A stretch of 64,000 nucleotides of DNA, from contig NC_059501.1 of NCBI RefSeq assembly GCF_914767665.1, positions 72,700,798 through 72,764,797 on the forward strand. Direction: 5' to 3'. Each line of letters begins with the position of its first letter. The stretch's first letter is position 1. A program made the position numbers and the translations under genes. Of the stretch, positions 1 through 12,500 are shown piece after piece. The notes under the pieces are model-generated. The model made no database searches. It saw only the letters and a list, made by a program, of their open reading frames with translations, and was not told the origin of the DNA. This DNA is from Harmonia axyridis. Taxonomy: Eukaryota > Arthropoda > Insecta > Coleoptera > Coccinellidae.

Positions 1-328
1 TTATATTAAGTCGATATTTAGAAATTTCCACTTAAATGGGTCAATTTTAAGGATATTGATGATATCTGATAAGAATAATATTGATTTTAATTGTGATATT
101 AATCGAAAAATTTTCGAATAAATATAATTCATCATTTTAAATTTGAAATGCACCAAAACTCTTCGTCCAAATTATAAATTGGACTTCAATTATGATTTAA
201 TTCTTCGCTTAACCATAGCCAACTACAGGTGAAAACGAAAAAAGAATAAAATACATGTTGCGGTGTCATTTATGGTGATAATTAATAAACTTTGTATATT
301 TAGAAAGGTCTCAATAAACGGTAAATAC
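1..328. other. AT-rich sequence, nothing recognised
   Basis: No coding, RNA or repeat signal could be recognised. The short open frame near 263-475 runs into the mariner on its right and is not a gene. Confidence 0.5.
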
Positions 329-1000
329 ATAGGCATACAAATTTGCTTCCGCCGTTTTTTCCGAAATTCGAGGCTTTATTGTGAAAAACTGGTTATACAT
401 TCACGATTCAAAGTATTGTCCATCACTGGCCATTACTATCTCCCATCTTCGGGCAGCGTACGAATTCCGGTTTGAAAAAACTGGTCATCTTTTGAAGCGA
501 TCCACGAATCGATCCATTTTTTTACTTCTTCATAAGACCGGAAGTGCTGGTCAGCCAGGCCGTGTGCCATTGATCGAAACAAGTGAAAGTCCGAGTAAGC
601 AACGTCTGGAGCATACGGCGGGTGGGGTAGGAAATTTCCATTTCAACGTTTCCAAGTCTTGAACCCTTTCGCAACATGGGGTCGATCATTGTGATCCTTT
701 AAAATCACTTTATCATGTCTCTCGTGGTATTGCGGCCGTTTGTATTTCAATGCTCGGCTCAAACGCATTAATTGCGTTCGATAACGATCGCCTGTGATTA
801 TTGCAGTCGGTTTTAACAACTCATACTCATACAGTACGCCGAGCTGGTCACACCAAATACGGAGCATGACCTTGGAACCTTGAATATTCGGTTTGGCCGT
901 CGATGTGGAAGCATGGCCGGGATATCCCCATGAGTTTTTGCACTTGGGATTATCGTAATGAATCCATTTTTCGTCTCCAGTCACAATGCAATGCAAAGTG
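329..1000 (-). mobile_element. Mariner family A, copy 1, 5'-truncated
   Basis: This is the 3' two-thirds of a mariner (DD34D) DNA transposon read on the minus strand. The left edge is the family terminal repeat, seen as AGGCATACAAATTTGCTTCC. The longest frame, about 643-996, keeps the first catalytic block (VTGDEKWIHYDN) and the block ITGDRYRTQLMRLSRAL. The second catalytic block, normally HDNARPH, has decayed to DHNDRPH. Coding sequence stops abruptly at about 1000, inside the codons just before the VTGDEKW block, so the helix-turn-helix half and the 5' terminal repeat are missing. Family transposases are about 345 residues, so this copy cannot be active. Family assignment is secure; the right boundary is good to about 10 bases. 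Confidence 0.9.
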
Positions 1001-1760
1001 AGTATGCTACTGGATTCTCTGAGAAATATCTAAATAGTCGATGGCTGAAAATGTCAATGGCTTGAACAACGTTTAGAAATTGGTAAATTGTTCCATTAAA
1101 ATCAGTGCTCATTTTGTGAGTATTGGGAGAAATTTGAGAAGAACTCATGTATTTAATACAATACAAGAGTACCAGTCGTCCATGAATTTCTCTTAGTCTT
1201 CTCAAATGAGAAATGATTTTGAAAAAAATCTTTCATGATTCATTGACATGACCTACTGAACACAAATGACATAATCTATGTCTAAATATAATGCAGTATT
1301 ATCAGTAGAACAATCAAAAATTGTATCATCTCTTTTGGAGAACCATATACAGTCCTTACCCAACGAAAATTTGACCCAACCCAAGAACTCAAAAAAGAAG
1401 AATTTTCGAAGACAGGTCAACTTCTGTTTTGAGGAGGACGAATTTCCATCATAAGTTTGTTCCAAAAAAAACACCCCCTATGAAGTTGACATCATTTCCC
1501 AACATATTAAGAGATGTCGAGAGTTGGTCAGTTTGAAAGTTATTCATGTTCTGCACAAAACCCAGTTAAAATTTTTAAAATTGGTTCGTTATTCACGAAA
1601 TAATGTAATATTGAACTTACCGTCAAAAGGTGATGTTGAACAGACAGTTGAACCCTCGGTTGAACTGCCCAAACTCAAGAACCTATAAGGGTTTTGAAAA
1701 ATCCAAAAATAATTTTCAAGTTCTGTATTAGAGACAAAGAATTCCTATGATGATAATGCT
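1001..1760. other. Unannotated AT-rich stretch
   Basis: No homology or repeat could be recognised. The minus-strand open frames here (to 74 codons) have no familiar motif and are at the length expected by chance. Confidence 0.4.
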
Positions 1761-1960
1761 CCGAAAAAGTCATCTGAGGGTGGCAACAACCTTCTCATAA
1801 AGTTTAATATTAAATTGCTGCAAAAAATCACTGAATTTGAAAATTTCAACTAGGATGTTTAGAGAGCTAAAAATGCTTCCTTAATTAAAACATATCTGTC
1901 GTTTCTTTCCTATTGAAAAGAAAAACTAGGGGTTGTTTCTACCCTCAGGTGGTTTTTACG
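1761..1960. mobile_element. Short palindromic MITE, copy 1
   Basis: This 200-bp segment has inverted ends. The left side contains CTGAGGGTGGCAACAACC, and the right side, reverse-complemented, contains CTGAGGGTAGAAACAACC. Both are preceded by an A-run (CCGAAAAAG on the left, CGTAAAAACC on the right). A related copy lies at 8602-8820 and shares the interior GAAAATTTCAACT and TTAATTAAA-like words. It has no coding capacity. The superfamily cannot be set because no clear target duplication was found. Confidence 0.55.
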
Positions 1961-3788
1961 AAACAATGTCAGCAAAAAGTAGCACGGTCTTTCGAAAACG
2001 CCATCATTCTATCTCTATTCATAATCAAGAAACTTCGTAAAATCTACGAATTTTGGAAACCTTATTTTAAAAAAAACGAGCACACAAAGGAACAAAAACT
2101 TGAGTTTTGGCGATGACGATTGCTCTGTGAGTTTCTTTCGACTTTACTTCCAGATTCTTCTTCGCATTTTCCATACAAAACTTTTCTTAATCAACGCCTC
2201 TTCAACTACCAATCAATACAGAATTTCAATTCCAGATGGCTTCTTTATTGCGTTTTTTATTTTTAAAGAGAGCATCATGTGTGAATGTGAATTTGGAAAA
2301 TTCTAGGATAATCGTCAAAACGAGAAAACTATCTGAGTGAAATCGGTATTCATTGATGGCCAGATAAAAACGAAACATTTTCTAGGTAGAGCTATCGCAA
2401 CAGCCCTTAGAGGGACAAGCCGACCAGCTCGATAAACTTCATTAATAGAGAAATCGCGTGAGCCTTAGAGCGCTTACGACACCATTAAGTTCTACTCAAA
2501 TATACTGTCAAGATAAGAAGATCTGAACGATGCAAGTCTGTGAACATGCACGATCAGACATGCACCTCTGGCTATTTGGATATTCCTAACGTGTAGACAA
2601 TGTATAGGAGGATCATTAAGTGGGTTGGAGAACAGTGAATAATAAACGCTGAAAAGTTGACGTTGCTAACTACCATTGCGATTTTTAGCATCCATTGAAA
2701 TATTTTTGCGGAATGGATTTTAGACCATTACAAGTTTCGTATTCTATTTGGGTCGTAGATAATCCCATATGGTTCAGCATTTCAAAATACTCTGGACCTA
2801 AAATGAATTGGATGAAAAAGACTTTGCCTGAATTCAATCTTGAGAATCTATTGATTTTTTTTAACAATTTCTATAATTTTTTGGCAGGATGCTTTCATCT
2901 TCAACATATCCTGATATCGATTTTACGAACAGGATGAAGATTGATATATTGCATTTTACGCTTAATTTTTGAATGCCCTGGGTAGCCCCATATTTCCTGA
3001 AAAATAGGTTTCTCTTCATACCTATATCTCTATTCTTGAAGAAAGAATACAGGTTCAAAGGAAGTAATGCAATAATCCTCTGTTACAAGAAAACAATAAC
3101 ATGGCAAACAGCGGTATGGTGATATTTTTATTCAAATCAAGTATTTTCTTCATGAGACTGGATAGAAACTCTCATCCTTACATTATAGGTATATATTCAA
3201 TTAAAGCAGCAACTCTTCTGGGGTATCTCACTCACTTATCAGCGCCTACGCTAATGCAACTAAAGTTTAAAAACCGCTGTGGTTCTTCCAAACTCCTTTT
3301 CCTAGAGTATCTCATACATGCAAGGGCGTAGATCTTTCTTTTTCTTGGGGGGGTATTCCAAAAAATTTTTTGACGACGACGTTTACTCATATCTGTAATG
3401 TGAGAAAAAAAAGTTTGATAACGAAGTTTGAACCAAACTGTAGGCCATATTTAGCCAATTAACGAACAGCTCAACAATAGAAAATTACGTACATCGTTAT
3501 GAAATAATATACTAGTGGCCTGTTCGGGGAACGTGCTCATGAAAACTGCATTCCATTGAGAGGGGTTCATACCGCAAGATTTTGAGATCCTTCCACTATT
3601 TAGATTGAGTGAAGAAATCTCAAACGTTTCTCTGATTTACCGACCTTTTCTACCACATGCAAGAATTGAAAATACGTTTTTACGTCTTTATTTTTAATTT
3701 TGGAACAACCGTTTATCCAGCTTTGGACAAGGCTTTTTGTATAATATGTTTATGTGGAAATTCATAAATGTTTGTTCGGAAAGTTATA
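1961..3788. other. Unannotated stretch
   Basis: No gene was recognised. A GGGCGTAG word followed by a G7 run at 3320-3355 resembles the G-rich hAT-like ends also seen near 5640 and 51340, but it is too short to call. The open frames at 2695-2937 (+) and 2685-2867 (-) are complementary shadows without motifs. Confidence 0.4.
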
Positions 3789-4430
3789 CAGGGTGTTTCA
3801 TTGGGAAACGGAAATACTTCACAGGTGCAAAGGTGGAACAAGGCGGTAAAAAATTCACGTTTTCTTTGAAAGTTTGTGCAGTAATGAGAAACGACGAGAG
3901 AATGAGAGAGTAACTCAAAAATAAAAACTGAAATGGTATACAGCTATATGAAGGAAAACCAATGTGAAAATTAATTACAAAGTAATCCACTTTCAGGTAT
4001 CCAAGTTCTTGAAAACTTCACTTTTGCGTTGAAAATTTGTGCAGTAAAACCGTCTGCGCGAAAATTTGAAGTACAGGTCTCTGTTTAGTTTTTAGTGGTG
4101 TTTCCGAATATTAAAACAGATTTTTAAAATTCCGATGTACAGGGTGTTGTTACGAGGATTCAAACCATTCATAATTTTTTGTTAACCCGGACCTGGATTT
4201 TCAAGGTGGTTATTGCATGATACGTTTGGGCTCTCAATTAGGAACATATTTGCCAAATATGAAGAAAATATACCGGGTGGTTCGTTTGATATGGCCTCAG
4301 AAAGAAACGGGCTAAATTCATAAAACACCCTATATCTCGGCTACGAAGACAGTAAGACCCAATAAATGGAGTCGCTTTGGTGCCACCTATGCACCTGTGA
4401 AGTATTTCCGTTTCCCAATGAAACACCCTG
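3789..4430. mobile_element. Fold-back MITE with about 55-bp terminal inverted repeats
   Basis: The element is 642 bp. It starts CAGGGTGTTTCATTGGGAAA and ends with the same sequence inverted, and the inverted match runs to the CACAGGTGCA words about 55 bp in. Both ends are flanked by TA (3787-3788 and 4431-4432), the Tc1/mariner-type target duplication. The left subterminal part has an imperfect internal direct repeat around TTGTGCAGTAA (about 3870 and 4040). Further CAGGGTG-like words at about 4140 and 4272 suggest older ends nested inside. It is non-coding and must have been mobilised in trans. Confidence 0.8.
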
Positions 4431-6849
4431 TATCATGCATATATTTATTTTTCAATAAGAAATTCTTATGATTCTTTTTTTTTCATTCGAGAAAAATTAA
4501 TGAGGATTTTCCGAAATTACAAACTGTTTAAAAAGAATAATCGTGAAAATCTCATATAAATCCATGATCTCTAGCGAAAAATAAGGCGTCCTAATTTTTG
4601 AACTGATCGATGAAACGGTATAGACCCCTCTCAAGCTACTGAAAATGACTATTGACTGAGCCAGAATCATCAAATACATCTCGAATTTCTCCAGGAACCC
4701 CTCCGCGCTTTGACTATCTGGAAAACCACAAATTATTCAAGATGAAATATTTGTTGAATTTCCCGAACCTGAAAATTCGGGAAAATCCTCATGATATACC
4801 CCCAACTTTTACGGAGGGTTCATTCAACATTCAGTCTTTCCCTCAGGTTTTCCACGTCCTAAAAACTTCCTCACACTCCAATCTCCACGGTAGGATAAAC
4901 TCGAAACTCGAATCTGGTCATTAATGTTGGAAAACTCATGGAAAATATCCTGTTTGGTCTTGGATGAATCCAGTCACATGACAAAGGCAGCCCGGGATCG
5001 AATCTTGGTCAATTAATTAGATCGAAAAAGTTTCGGATAAATAAACAGACAGTCACTTTGAGATACATTCCTCAAGGCCAGTAGGGAGTCCGAATCCCAT
5101 CAGTTGCCCGGTGACAGCGACGATCTGTTCACTTTTTTTCTTCTTCTTACCATTCCCTCGAATAATGGATCCTTCTAAATCCCCTTATTTGCAGACTAAA
5201 ATCGGTTCAATAGAGGGGGGATACTCATCCAATTATTTGGAGTATATGCAGAATAGAGAATTCTGGAGAATCGTCTTATTCTGGGATCCGCTTAGATGGA
5301 AAGATGCTTTCAATATTCACTTTGCTTAATGTTGAAGTTACGCTGTAATGGAAATAATGAAAATTACAGAATGGAGAATGCGAGATTTTAAATTTTGCTT
5401 GAATTTCCAACATAGGGTCAGAAAGTAATAATGGATAATTTGTACTCCAATTTGATGAGTTCTATTAGTTTGGTTGTGAAGACGATAACAGTCGAAAGCA
5501 ACAAAAAGAAATAACATTTGGTTATTAATCGAAAAATAATATGACTTTCTGGAAAAATGAACTAATAGTCCAGTCATCTTAATCAAAGTTAGGTACTAAT
5601 CACGGAATTTGAGATATCCAGCCATAATTTGTATAAACTTGGCGTAACTAGAGTTCATTTATGGGGGGGGGTGTTTATCCCCTTTGAAAATGCAGAATCT
5701 TTATTTTTTTTTCAATTTTTACTCAGAGTTTGTTTTTTATTTCTTCTTTATGTCCCCCAATAACCCCCTCGTTTCGCCTATGATCGCCAGTGACTGTTTT
5801 AGTAGTTTTTTTGCATTGGCATGACATTTTTATTAGGCAGAAATCTGTTGGTAGATTCTGATAGCTTAAGAAATCTAACTTTTTGAGTTTCAGCTCTAGA
5901 GAACCACTTTTGAAATTAAGATTTATTTTCGGCCATAATTTTAGGCTTATTTATTATCATATTGAAAAATGTATTGCTCCTTATTGTCAGAAGAATCTCG
6001 GCTTCTACTATCTAAACGTTAAGCTAGCAAAACCTAAAAGCCTAATAATTTAATCACACAGTGCTTGAAGATTTCTTGATATACGGAACTATTTTTTTAT
6101 ATTTTTCATTTTGTTATTATTTATAGTAGTTAATTTGGGTTCCAATTTTATTTTATTTTTGATTCTTTTATACAATACACACTAGTGGAATAAATTAAAG
6201 GATCAAAATAAATGGTTTTTCAAATGGATGTATTTTCGATAACAATGGTCGTATCTCAACTTGAAAAGAAGTTTTTTGAAGCTTGAAGTTTATAGCTTGA
6301 AGATCTCATCATAACAAAATTTTTCAAGAAACGTGTACCGCTCAATCCTAATGAATACAGTGTCTAAAATTTCTGCGAAATTTTTTCAGTTTTTATTTTT
6401 GGCCTACAGACTTGGAATTTTCCAACTCAACCACTATATGGATGTGATAACTTGTTTATTCAGCTTCAATATCCTTCTTTTAAAATTTCGATACGAGCAT
6501 TTCTCTCTGAAATATCGAACTTTGAATTGAAAAGGACCTTTTTGTTTTTAACCATCAATATCTCACCAATCAATGTTTGCACAGAAAATTTAGGGGATGT
6601 TTTGAAATCTTGAATGAATTCTCTACAAGAAGTAGCTATGGTATTTTCGGAAAAAAATTTCTGCGTTCTCTACATTAATTTGAAAAGTTGATAAAAAAGG
6701 CCTTTTGGAGGCTTTTTGGATAATCAAGCGCTGAATTGAAAATATCAAAAAAAAACAACAATGTTGGGTGTGCGTTTTACAGTTCAATATCACCACAAAG
6801 TTCCCAGAAAATTTCAATTCAATCCATGGAGCGGTTTTTTTGTTTCATT
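4431..6849. other. Unannotated stretch with a possible G-rich hAT-like relic
   Basis: Most of this stretch is AT-rich and unrecognised. At 5640-5800 a GGCGTAACTAG word followed by a G-run, then a C-run and GATCGCCAGTGACTG, looks like the eroded ends of a small hAT-type element. That call is weak. Open frames at 4652-4924 and 5111-5329 show no known domain. Confidence 0.35.
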
Positions 6850-7025
6850 CGATCGAATTTTCAAAAAATCATCCGAAGTATTTAAATGACATAGTTTGCT
6901 CAATTACGCTGATTTCTAGTACAAGCTAACATCGTACCGGTTCTTTTGATATGGTCATGCATTGGGTATTTTGCTTGTGAATTTTCATGTTCAGTTGTTC
7001 TGCCTTTTTTATAGAAAACCTTACA
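6850..7025 (-). mobile_element. Non-LTR retrotransposon (LINE) fragment
   Basis: The minus strand encodes KAEQLNMKIHKQNTQCMTIS, then KEPVRC, and after a stop IEQTMSFKY. This is the post-catalytic part of a LINE reverse transcriptase, typically seen as NMKIS-KTKCM-ISKEP-RCKL. The same segment occurs at 25488-25589 and 43690-43830. Both ends are lost, and stops interrupt the frame. The clade is not assigned. Confidence 0.7.
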
Positions 7026-7882
7026 TTAACATTCGATTTATCGCACATCTTTTTTGCAAAATATCCCGTTTCCAAATGTTTTCCACTATTTGTTATCGCC
7101 ATCAATATTCTGGAACTTTTACTGTATACAACATTTGTTCGAAAAGTTTTTCTATACTGAAGATTGGTATGAAATTTCCAGATGGAATACCACAACGATC
7201 AAATTAAACAAAATTAAATGGCCACGAAGAGACCATGTGCATTTCAGAACTGCCAAAAAGGATTCACAGGCGAAAGTTCTACATCCAGACCGCTATGATC
7301 ATTCATCAGCGTCAAACTACTCAAGCAAGCTCGCTCTCCACCCAGATGGAAACTTAGCAGTTTCTTTATCTCGAGAATGCAGAACTCCGGAACTACAATA
7401 CAAGGCATGCTCTCTCTCTGCGATTTTCCGTTGAATTTGAATGCAGGACGACGTCGTTCCAATTACATACATTTTACTTTCAAACGTTTCGCAGGGAGCA
7501 TTAATCGTTAGAGGGAAAATTGAACGAAATATATTTTCATTAAGGCTTTCCCACATCCGGGAAACTTTCCGATCTTGACGGAATGGAAAACTTCGGTATC
7601 CGAAGCGGAAAACTTCGACGGAGATGAGGTAGAATGTTCGCAACGTTGACAGTACAGTTTATTCAGAAGGGGTTTCTTTATCGGGTGGAATTCATTACTT
7701 TGACTGTACTTGACGTATGGAGTGGAAAATAGATCTTTGGAAATGATAACTCAAGTATTTTGTCGATGCTTATAGGGAAAATTTGATGGAGAGAAAAGGC
7801 AAGTTTTGTCGGAGGTTGTTTAATTAGGTTAGGAACAGAAGGCACTCAAAGGTAGATTTATAAAAGATGGAGAACCTATAGT
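7026..7882. other. Unannotated stretch with a GC-richer core at 7205-7640
   Basis: There is no recognisable transposon. The core at 7205-7640 is GC-richer than its surroundings and has overlapping open frames on both strands (7054-7434 +, 7317-7643 -). Neither shows a known domain, and the two-sided openness argues against coding. It could be conserved non-coding sequence or an unrecognised exon; nothing here decides it. Confidence 0.3.
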
Positions 7883-8598
7883 CAGGGCCGGCGTTAGGGG
7901 TGAAACAGTGAAGTGACTGTTTCAGGCGCCTCTTTTCGAGGGGCGGCAATTGAGCCCAGTTTGTGGCCGCCCTTTCATATTTCTGAAAAAATATAGTCTT
8001 GATTCTTGAAAACAACATGAGGCTGTCCCGCTTTGCTGCGTTTATCAACATTCCCTGCAATAAAAATTTCCAAACCGTCTTCACTGAGACGCTTGTTCAA
8101 TAAATAACACATGGTAACCCAACCAATCAATATAAGCAGCATTGCCTATTACCCTAATTGAATGAGGGATGGAATGTATTTCACAAAGACGAAAAACAAC
8201 ACTTCGAATTACATGGAAGTTGTTTACACATTCAACATATGGAAAATTCCTACGATTCTGCATTCGAAACTGATAAATGCTAAATGTTTTCAGCGGAACA
8301 TATGTTTTTAATCCCATTTAGTTTTCGAAGTTTTTCATGCCTTACCGCCCCTTATATCTTGTGGTGTGATAGGTAATCTTCCATCGTGTCTTGTGAATCA
8401 GATATATTACTTGCGCATTGTTTATCGGCGTCGAAGAAATCCAGGAATTTATTGTAGGTAAGGGTAAGAATGTCCGAAAAAAAGGAACCCAGTGGAAACG
8501 ACTTTAGAAAAAAAAAACGATTAGCAAAAAGGCTAGAGAAATCAAAAATGACGAATTGTCATCGGAGAAGGTGCTTTTTTATTGGGGTTGTTTATTGA
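7883..8598 (+). mobile_element. hAT transposon 5' end with a transposase N-terminus
   Basis: The left edge CAGGGCCGGCGTTAGGGG matches the CAGGGCCGGC type of terminal repeat common in hAT elements. The following bases GGCGCCTC and GAGGGGCGGC also fit these ends. At 8470 an ATG opens a short frame beginning MSEKKEPSGNDFRKKKRLAK, the basic leader usual at the start of these transposases. It ends at a stop at 8596-8598, just before the MITE at 8602. The BED finger, catalytic region and 3' end are absent. This is probably a 5' fragment of a once-autonomous element. Confidence 0.6.
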
Positions 8599-8601
8599 TA
8601 T

Positions 8602-8820
8602 GCGAAAAAACTATCTTAGGGTGGCAGCAACCCGCAATTTTTTTTAATAGGAAAGAGATGGCGAATGTGTTTTGGTTAGAAAGATTTTTAACATCATATT
8701 TGAAAATTTCAACTGCGATATTTGAAGAACAAAAAAAACTCCTCAATTAAACCACATTCAACATCTCCTCCCTATTCAAAAATGTTGGGGGTTGTTGACG
8801 TCCTCAGGTCATTTTTTGCG
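8602..8820. mobile_element. Short palindromic MITE, copy 2
   Basis: This is the second copy of the element at 1761-1960. The left end is GCGAAAAAACTATCTTAGGG and the right end, inverted, is CGCAAAAAATGACCTGAGGA. The shared interior word GAAAATTTCAACT is present. It lies directly after the hAT fragment and may have truncated it. Non-coding. Confidence 0.5.
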
Positions 8821-9097
8821 GCCAAACTAAGGTTTTCTCACAGAAGAAAATAATGAAATACCTTTTTTTTTATTGATATAAATCCCTGTTACTAGTGGAA
8901 AAGCGTGTTCCCAGTGCTTGAAGAGTATTTTTTTTGTTGATATAATTACTAAAAATTTTTTTCATAGAAAGGAGTAGTATTTCAAAAAAATAAATACATC
9001 ATAAGCACAAAAATTCGAAAATTATTATTCCTCACAGAATAAAAATGAATACAGTTATTTTTTGTTGCCCAACATAAACTAGATACAGAAAAATTTG
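8821..9097. other. AT-rich spacer
   Basis: Nothing recognisable apart from short T and A runs. Confidence 0.4.
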
Positions 9098-9167
9098 TGG
9101 TGCTATTGATCGAAACAAGTGATAGTCCAAAAGAGCAACGTCAGGAGAATACGGCGGGTGGGGTAGT
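9098..9167 (-). mobile_element. Mariner family A, copy 2, 70-bp fragment
   Basis: Minus-strand translation gives STELPHPPYSPDVALLDYHL, the third catalytic block of the family A transposase (normally YSPDVAPSDYHLF). Nucleotide similarity to other copies ends sharply on both sides. It is a small orphan fragment left by deletion. Confidence 0.75.
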
Positions 9168-10596
9168 TCAGTGCTATTGCTATAACATCCAGAAGAAGTA
9201 GACATCTTGAAGTGTCTTCTGTGATGCTTGAAGATATTAAATTTTTTCCTACGTTGGATGGCATATTGCAGAGAAATCAAATGAAAAAAGTGAGTTTCTT
9301 CTCTAACAAATTGGATTACAATTGGGCTGGTCTTTAATCCTAGAATATTTTCTCAGTACCAATTCAATAACTATCTCCATTATTGACTCTCGTTGAAAAA
9401 GCAGCTGCTTTTTCATCAAGCCCGCGCAAATATCATTTTGCCTTCCTACGATGCAGATCGAGAAAATTGAAAAACCTGGTGAAGATCGAACGAACGACGG
9501 TCATTCAAAAGGAAAACGCATTTGGTAATTACTCAGCGGATTTTCCAATCTCCAAGTCCGTCATTGAACATTGGATTTGATCTCTGGCACAATGACAGGA
9601 ACGGAGTTCATTTGTAGGATAGGGCTTGGTGTAATTATTTCTTTGGATTTCCTTTTTTTAGTTCGTGGTTTCATATTTCCAATGATAAACTTTTAGGATC
9701 TGTCGTGGAATCAGTGCCGGTTTGAGGTTTTTTCTGGTTTCTTACGCAGAATATCTACTGGCACCCTAGGCACTGGCAGATCTCTTGTCAAATTAAACGT
9801 ATAATAAATTAAGTGGTTGAAACAACATTCTAAAATATCACATAAAAAAGAAAATAAGAATAACATTAAAAAATCATAACAATCTTCTCCCTGACTCAAA
9901 ACAAAACAAAACAATCAAGTTTTTCTTATACTTTATTCTATACAGGGTGAGTATTAAAGTTGTACATTAAATTAAATCATAGATTCCTCTCATCAAATAA
10001 ATAGTCCTATATAACATAACAAGAGTTGTAAGAAGCATATTACGCACGACTAGAAAAAGGAGTGCGCAATTGTCTTACTCGAGTTGTATACTATACTTTT
10101 TCTACGAACACATTCATTTCCATAAATACTTAGCCATTTCCAGAAACTGGTGGCAAATCGCAACACGAATACAAAACGTCAAAAATTTATCGGCTACGAC
10201 GGATGTTAAGTATTCGTTTCCGTGGCAACTACTGAAGGTTTTATCTTATTGGTTATTCGCCGTGCGATTTACACTTTACAAATGCTACCTATTGGTTATT
10301 GATCGTGCTTTCTGTTTTCGCTGAAGTAAATCACACAGTTTTACGTTGAACGTGCATAAATAGACAGTTAAATAATTGGCGAGTTTTGTCACTTTCTGTA
10401 GAGGCAGTAGAAAAACATTTTTACTCAAATAAAGTCCATTTTGGGAAAAAGCAATGGATGTTCATTTGATTGTAAAGACGAAGGAATGCTTTTAATAATG
10501 AAAAAATTAATCAGTCAAAATGCAGCCACTACTACGGTTGCAGCACCATATACTTTTTATTGAAACGAATTAGCAAGCCCTACGCCACTGCCTCTT
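9168..10596. other. Unannotated stretch with one lone CAGGGTG end
   Basis: At 9941-9950 TA is followed by CAGGGTGAGTATTA, the left end of a CAGGGTG-type MITE with no matching right end. Nothing else is recognised. Open frames at 9383-9580 and 10070-10324 have no known motif. Confidence 0.4.
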
Positions 10597-10896
10597 TCTA
10601 GAAGGTACCGGACGCACCGAGAGCTTGATAGAAAGATCGAGTTCATTCTAGAGAGAGATGTCAACGATATATAACCAATGGAAGGCGCACAGGAGAGCAG
10701 TGTCGACGTAAACGGTAGTCAGTGCCGTACACTCAAGTAGATATAAGTTGTGGAAATAAATTAATGTAGTAGTGAAAATTAATTATTGTAGTAGTTGAAT
10801 TGAATCATCTGTAAATAGTTGTTTATGATTCTATATCTGACATAAATTAGTGTTAGTCAGAATTACCGATTTAAATAACCGAAAAACGTAACATTA
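10597..10896 (+). mobile_element. Possible solo LTR
   Basis: The segment has the order expected of an LTR: a GC-richer block, a TATA-like GATATATAACC at about 10669, a possible start region, AAATAAATTAATG as a possible polyadenylation signal, and a right edge ending ACGTAACA. No gag, pol or second LTR lies next to it, and the left edge is not fixed. An imperfect TGTAGTAGT repeat is internal. The call is pattern-based only. Confidence 0.3.
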
Positions 10897-10984
10897 TGAC
10901 ATTTTCCTTGACAAATCTCATTACTTGTGGCTAATTCCATCTTTAAGGTATTGAATCGATTGTAGAGCAATAACACGAGAATTT

Positions 10985-11520
10985 AAAGAAAAAAGGATGT
11001 AGAGGATTTTCAACAATCATTCTTTGATTTTCTGAGCCCTAAATTCGACAACTCTTCTTATTAACGTATCCCCCGAGGTAAACATTGGGGCTTTTTTACT
11101 GAAGATGATTTGTCGATGAAAAATATTTTAATGCATTTCAAGGACCCAATCACCAAGATACGATGTTGCTAGCGAGTCTTGAGTTCTTGTGTTAACTAAA
11201 CTTTAAAAGCCTTAAAACCTAAGTCTTCACGCAAAATACGGTGTAATGTCGTTTGTGGAATACCTAATTTCCAAGATCTATAAGGAATCGACAAACCTGG
11301 GTTTTTATCAATACTACCGACTACAGCAGCGATATTCCCAGTTGTTCTTGAGCGACGTACCTACATGGCTCAACATTTTTCAAGTTTCATTTTTGCACCC
11401 GAGCTTCACGACGACCCAAAAGTGCTTTAGTTTCGCGAATTGCAAGACTGCGAAGTTTTCACCATTTTTGTAGTGAATTTTAACAATTTCAATGCGCTGT
11501 TGAAGCGTGTATAGTTTAGT
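10985..11520 (-). mobile_element. IS630/Tc1-like transposase relic, 5' part
   Basis: The minus strand, in several frames, matches the layout of arthropod IS630-type (DDE_3) transposases. Near 11510 it reads LYTLQQR-like IVKI-YKNGENFAV. It then has SIPYRSWKLGIPQTTLHRIL with REDLGFKAFKV and LTQELK (about 11180-11290). After the broken first-aspartate region (about 11100) comes GYVNKKSCRI with GSEN and IVENPLHP (about 11000-11065). The HTH and first catalytic region can therefore be followed, but frameshifts and stops are frequent and the C-terminal half is missing. Related relics lie at 38990-39540 and 63540-63870. Confidence 0.7.
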
Positions 11521-12379
11521 AATGGCGTAGATGTCACTTGATAAATGTCAAAAGATGACAGCTGCCCAGATAGTGTGCTATTCATAATGAACTTTATATT
11601 GGAAAGCTCTGTAGTTTTGACGACCGAATTATTGGTAGAAGTAAGCGTATTAATTTAGAGAGAAGACACCAAATAATCGTAATTTAAATTTCTGCTTTGG
11701 CATATTCTTGCCTCTTTCTTGACCCAGTAGCATTTCCATTTCCAGTTAGATCTTCCACTTAAACAAAGATTTATTCACCAGAACCAATTATTTACCGCAA
11801 TGTCGTTATGTCTTTCCAGGTTAACAACCGGAATTTACGACTAATTTTCGCTAATGGATCGTAAAATGATTCAAAATGGCCATAACACGAAATATCAGAT
11901 CAATATGTTTTGTGCATAGGTAAGCTAATTTTAAGTGTACGTGAACTATAATTGGACTATACATTAGGGCAGATCCTACTTTTTACAGCATTGTCCTCCT
12001 TGTAAAGCTCCTTCGTTAATTGGATCTCCTGAATATGCATGGCCTTCTTCGGACCGAGTTTGAAATACAATTTCCAGATAATGAGTCGCTGAAATACGGT
12101 GTTTTCTCGAACTCTGTAGGATACTCTTGAAATCTACTAATTGAAATTCAGAATCTATACTATTAATGCAAAGAATAATAAATTTGAGCAGGGACGCAAT
12201 AAAATTTGTTTCGAATCGACGAAAAATGGAAAAACGTATAAAAGGAAGGAATAGAATAGAAGAATAGATGTTTATTTTAGATTCAAATAAACATGTATGA
12301 TTACATGAAGCTTTCGGATATTTATTGATTTTTTTTTTAATTATGGATTCTGATAAAGGAAAAAGGATGAACTTGAAAT
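11521..12379. other. Unannotated stretch
   Basis: No coding or repeat signal is recognised. The first 150 bases may still be the untranslated leader of the transposase relic on the left. Confidence 0.35.
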
Positions 12380-12500
12380 TTTAAATAGCATTATTGGATC
12401 GATTGAGTGAGGAAATTAACAGAATTCACAAGAAAAAGTTCTCTTTTACCAAGACATTGCTCCTTGTCACAAATCGATGAGAACTTCAAAGAGCAAGTCA
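12380..12500 (+). mobile_element. Mariner scrap of a third type
   Basis: Plus-strand translation with one frame change gives LLDRLSEEINRIHKKK, VLFYQDIAPCHKSMRT. This is the second-aspartate block of a mariner transposase (QDNAPCHKS type), different from families A and B in this window. Here the N of DN is changed to I. About 120 bp survive, with no terminal repeats. Confidence 0.55.

Noticed and set aside
4985..5100. tRNA-like B-box words (GGGATCGAATCTTGG, GAGTCCGAATCCC)
   Set aside because: No A-box at the right distance and no cloverleaf could be drawn.
7054..7434. 126-codon plus-strand frame
   Set aside because: Opposite-strand frames are open over the same bases and no motif is present; treated as GC-driven openness.
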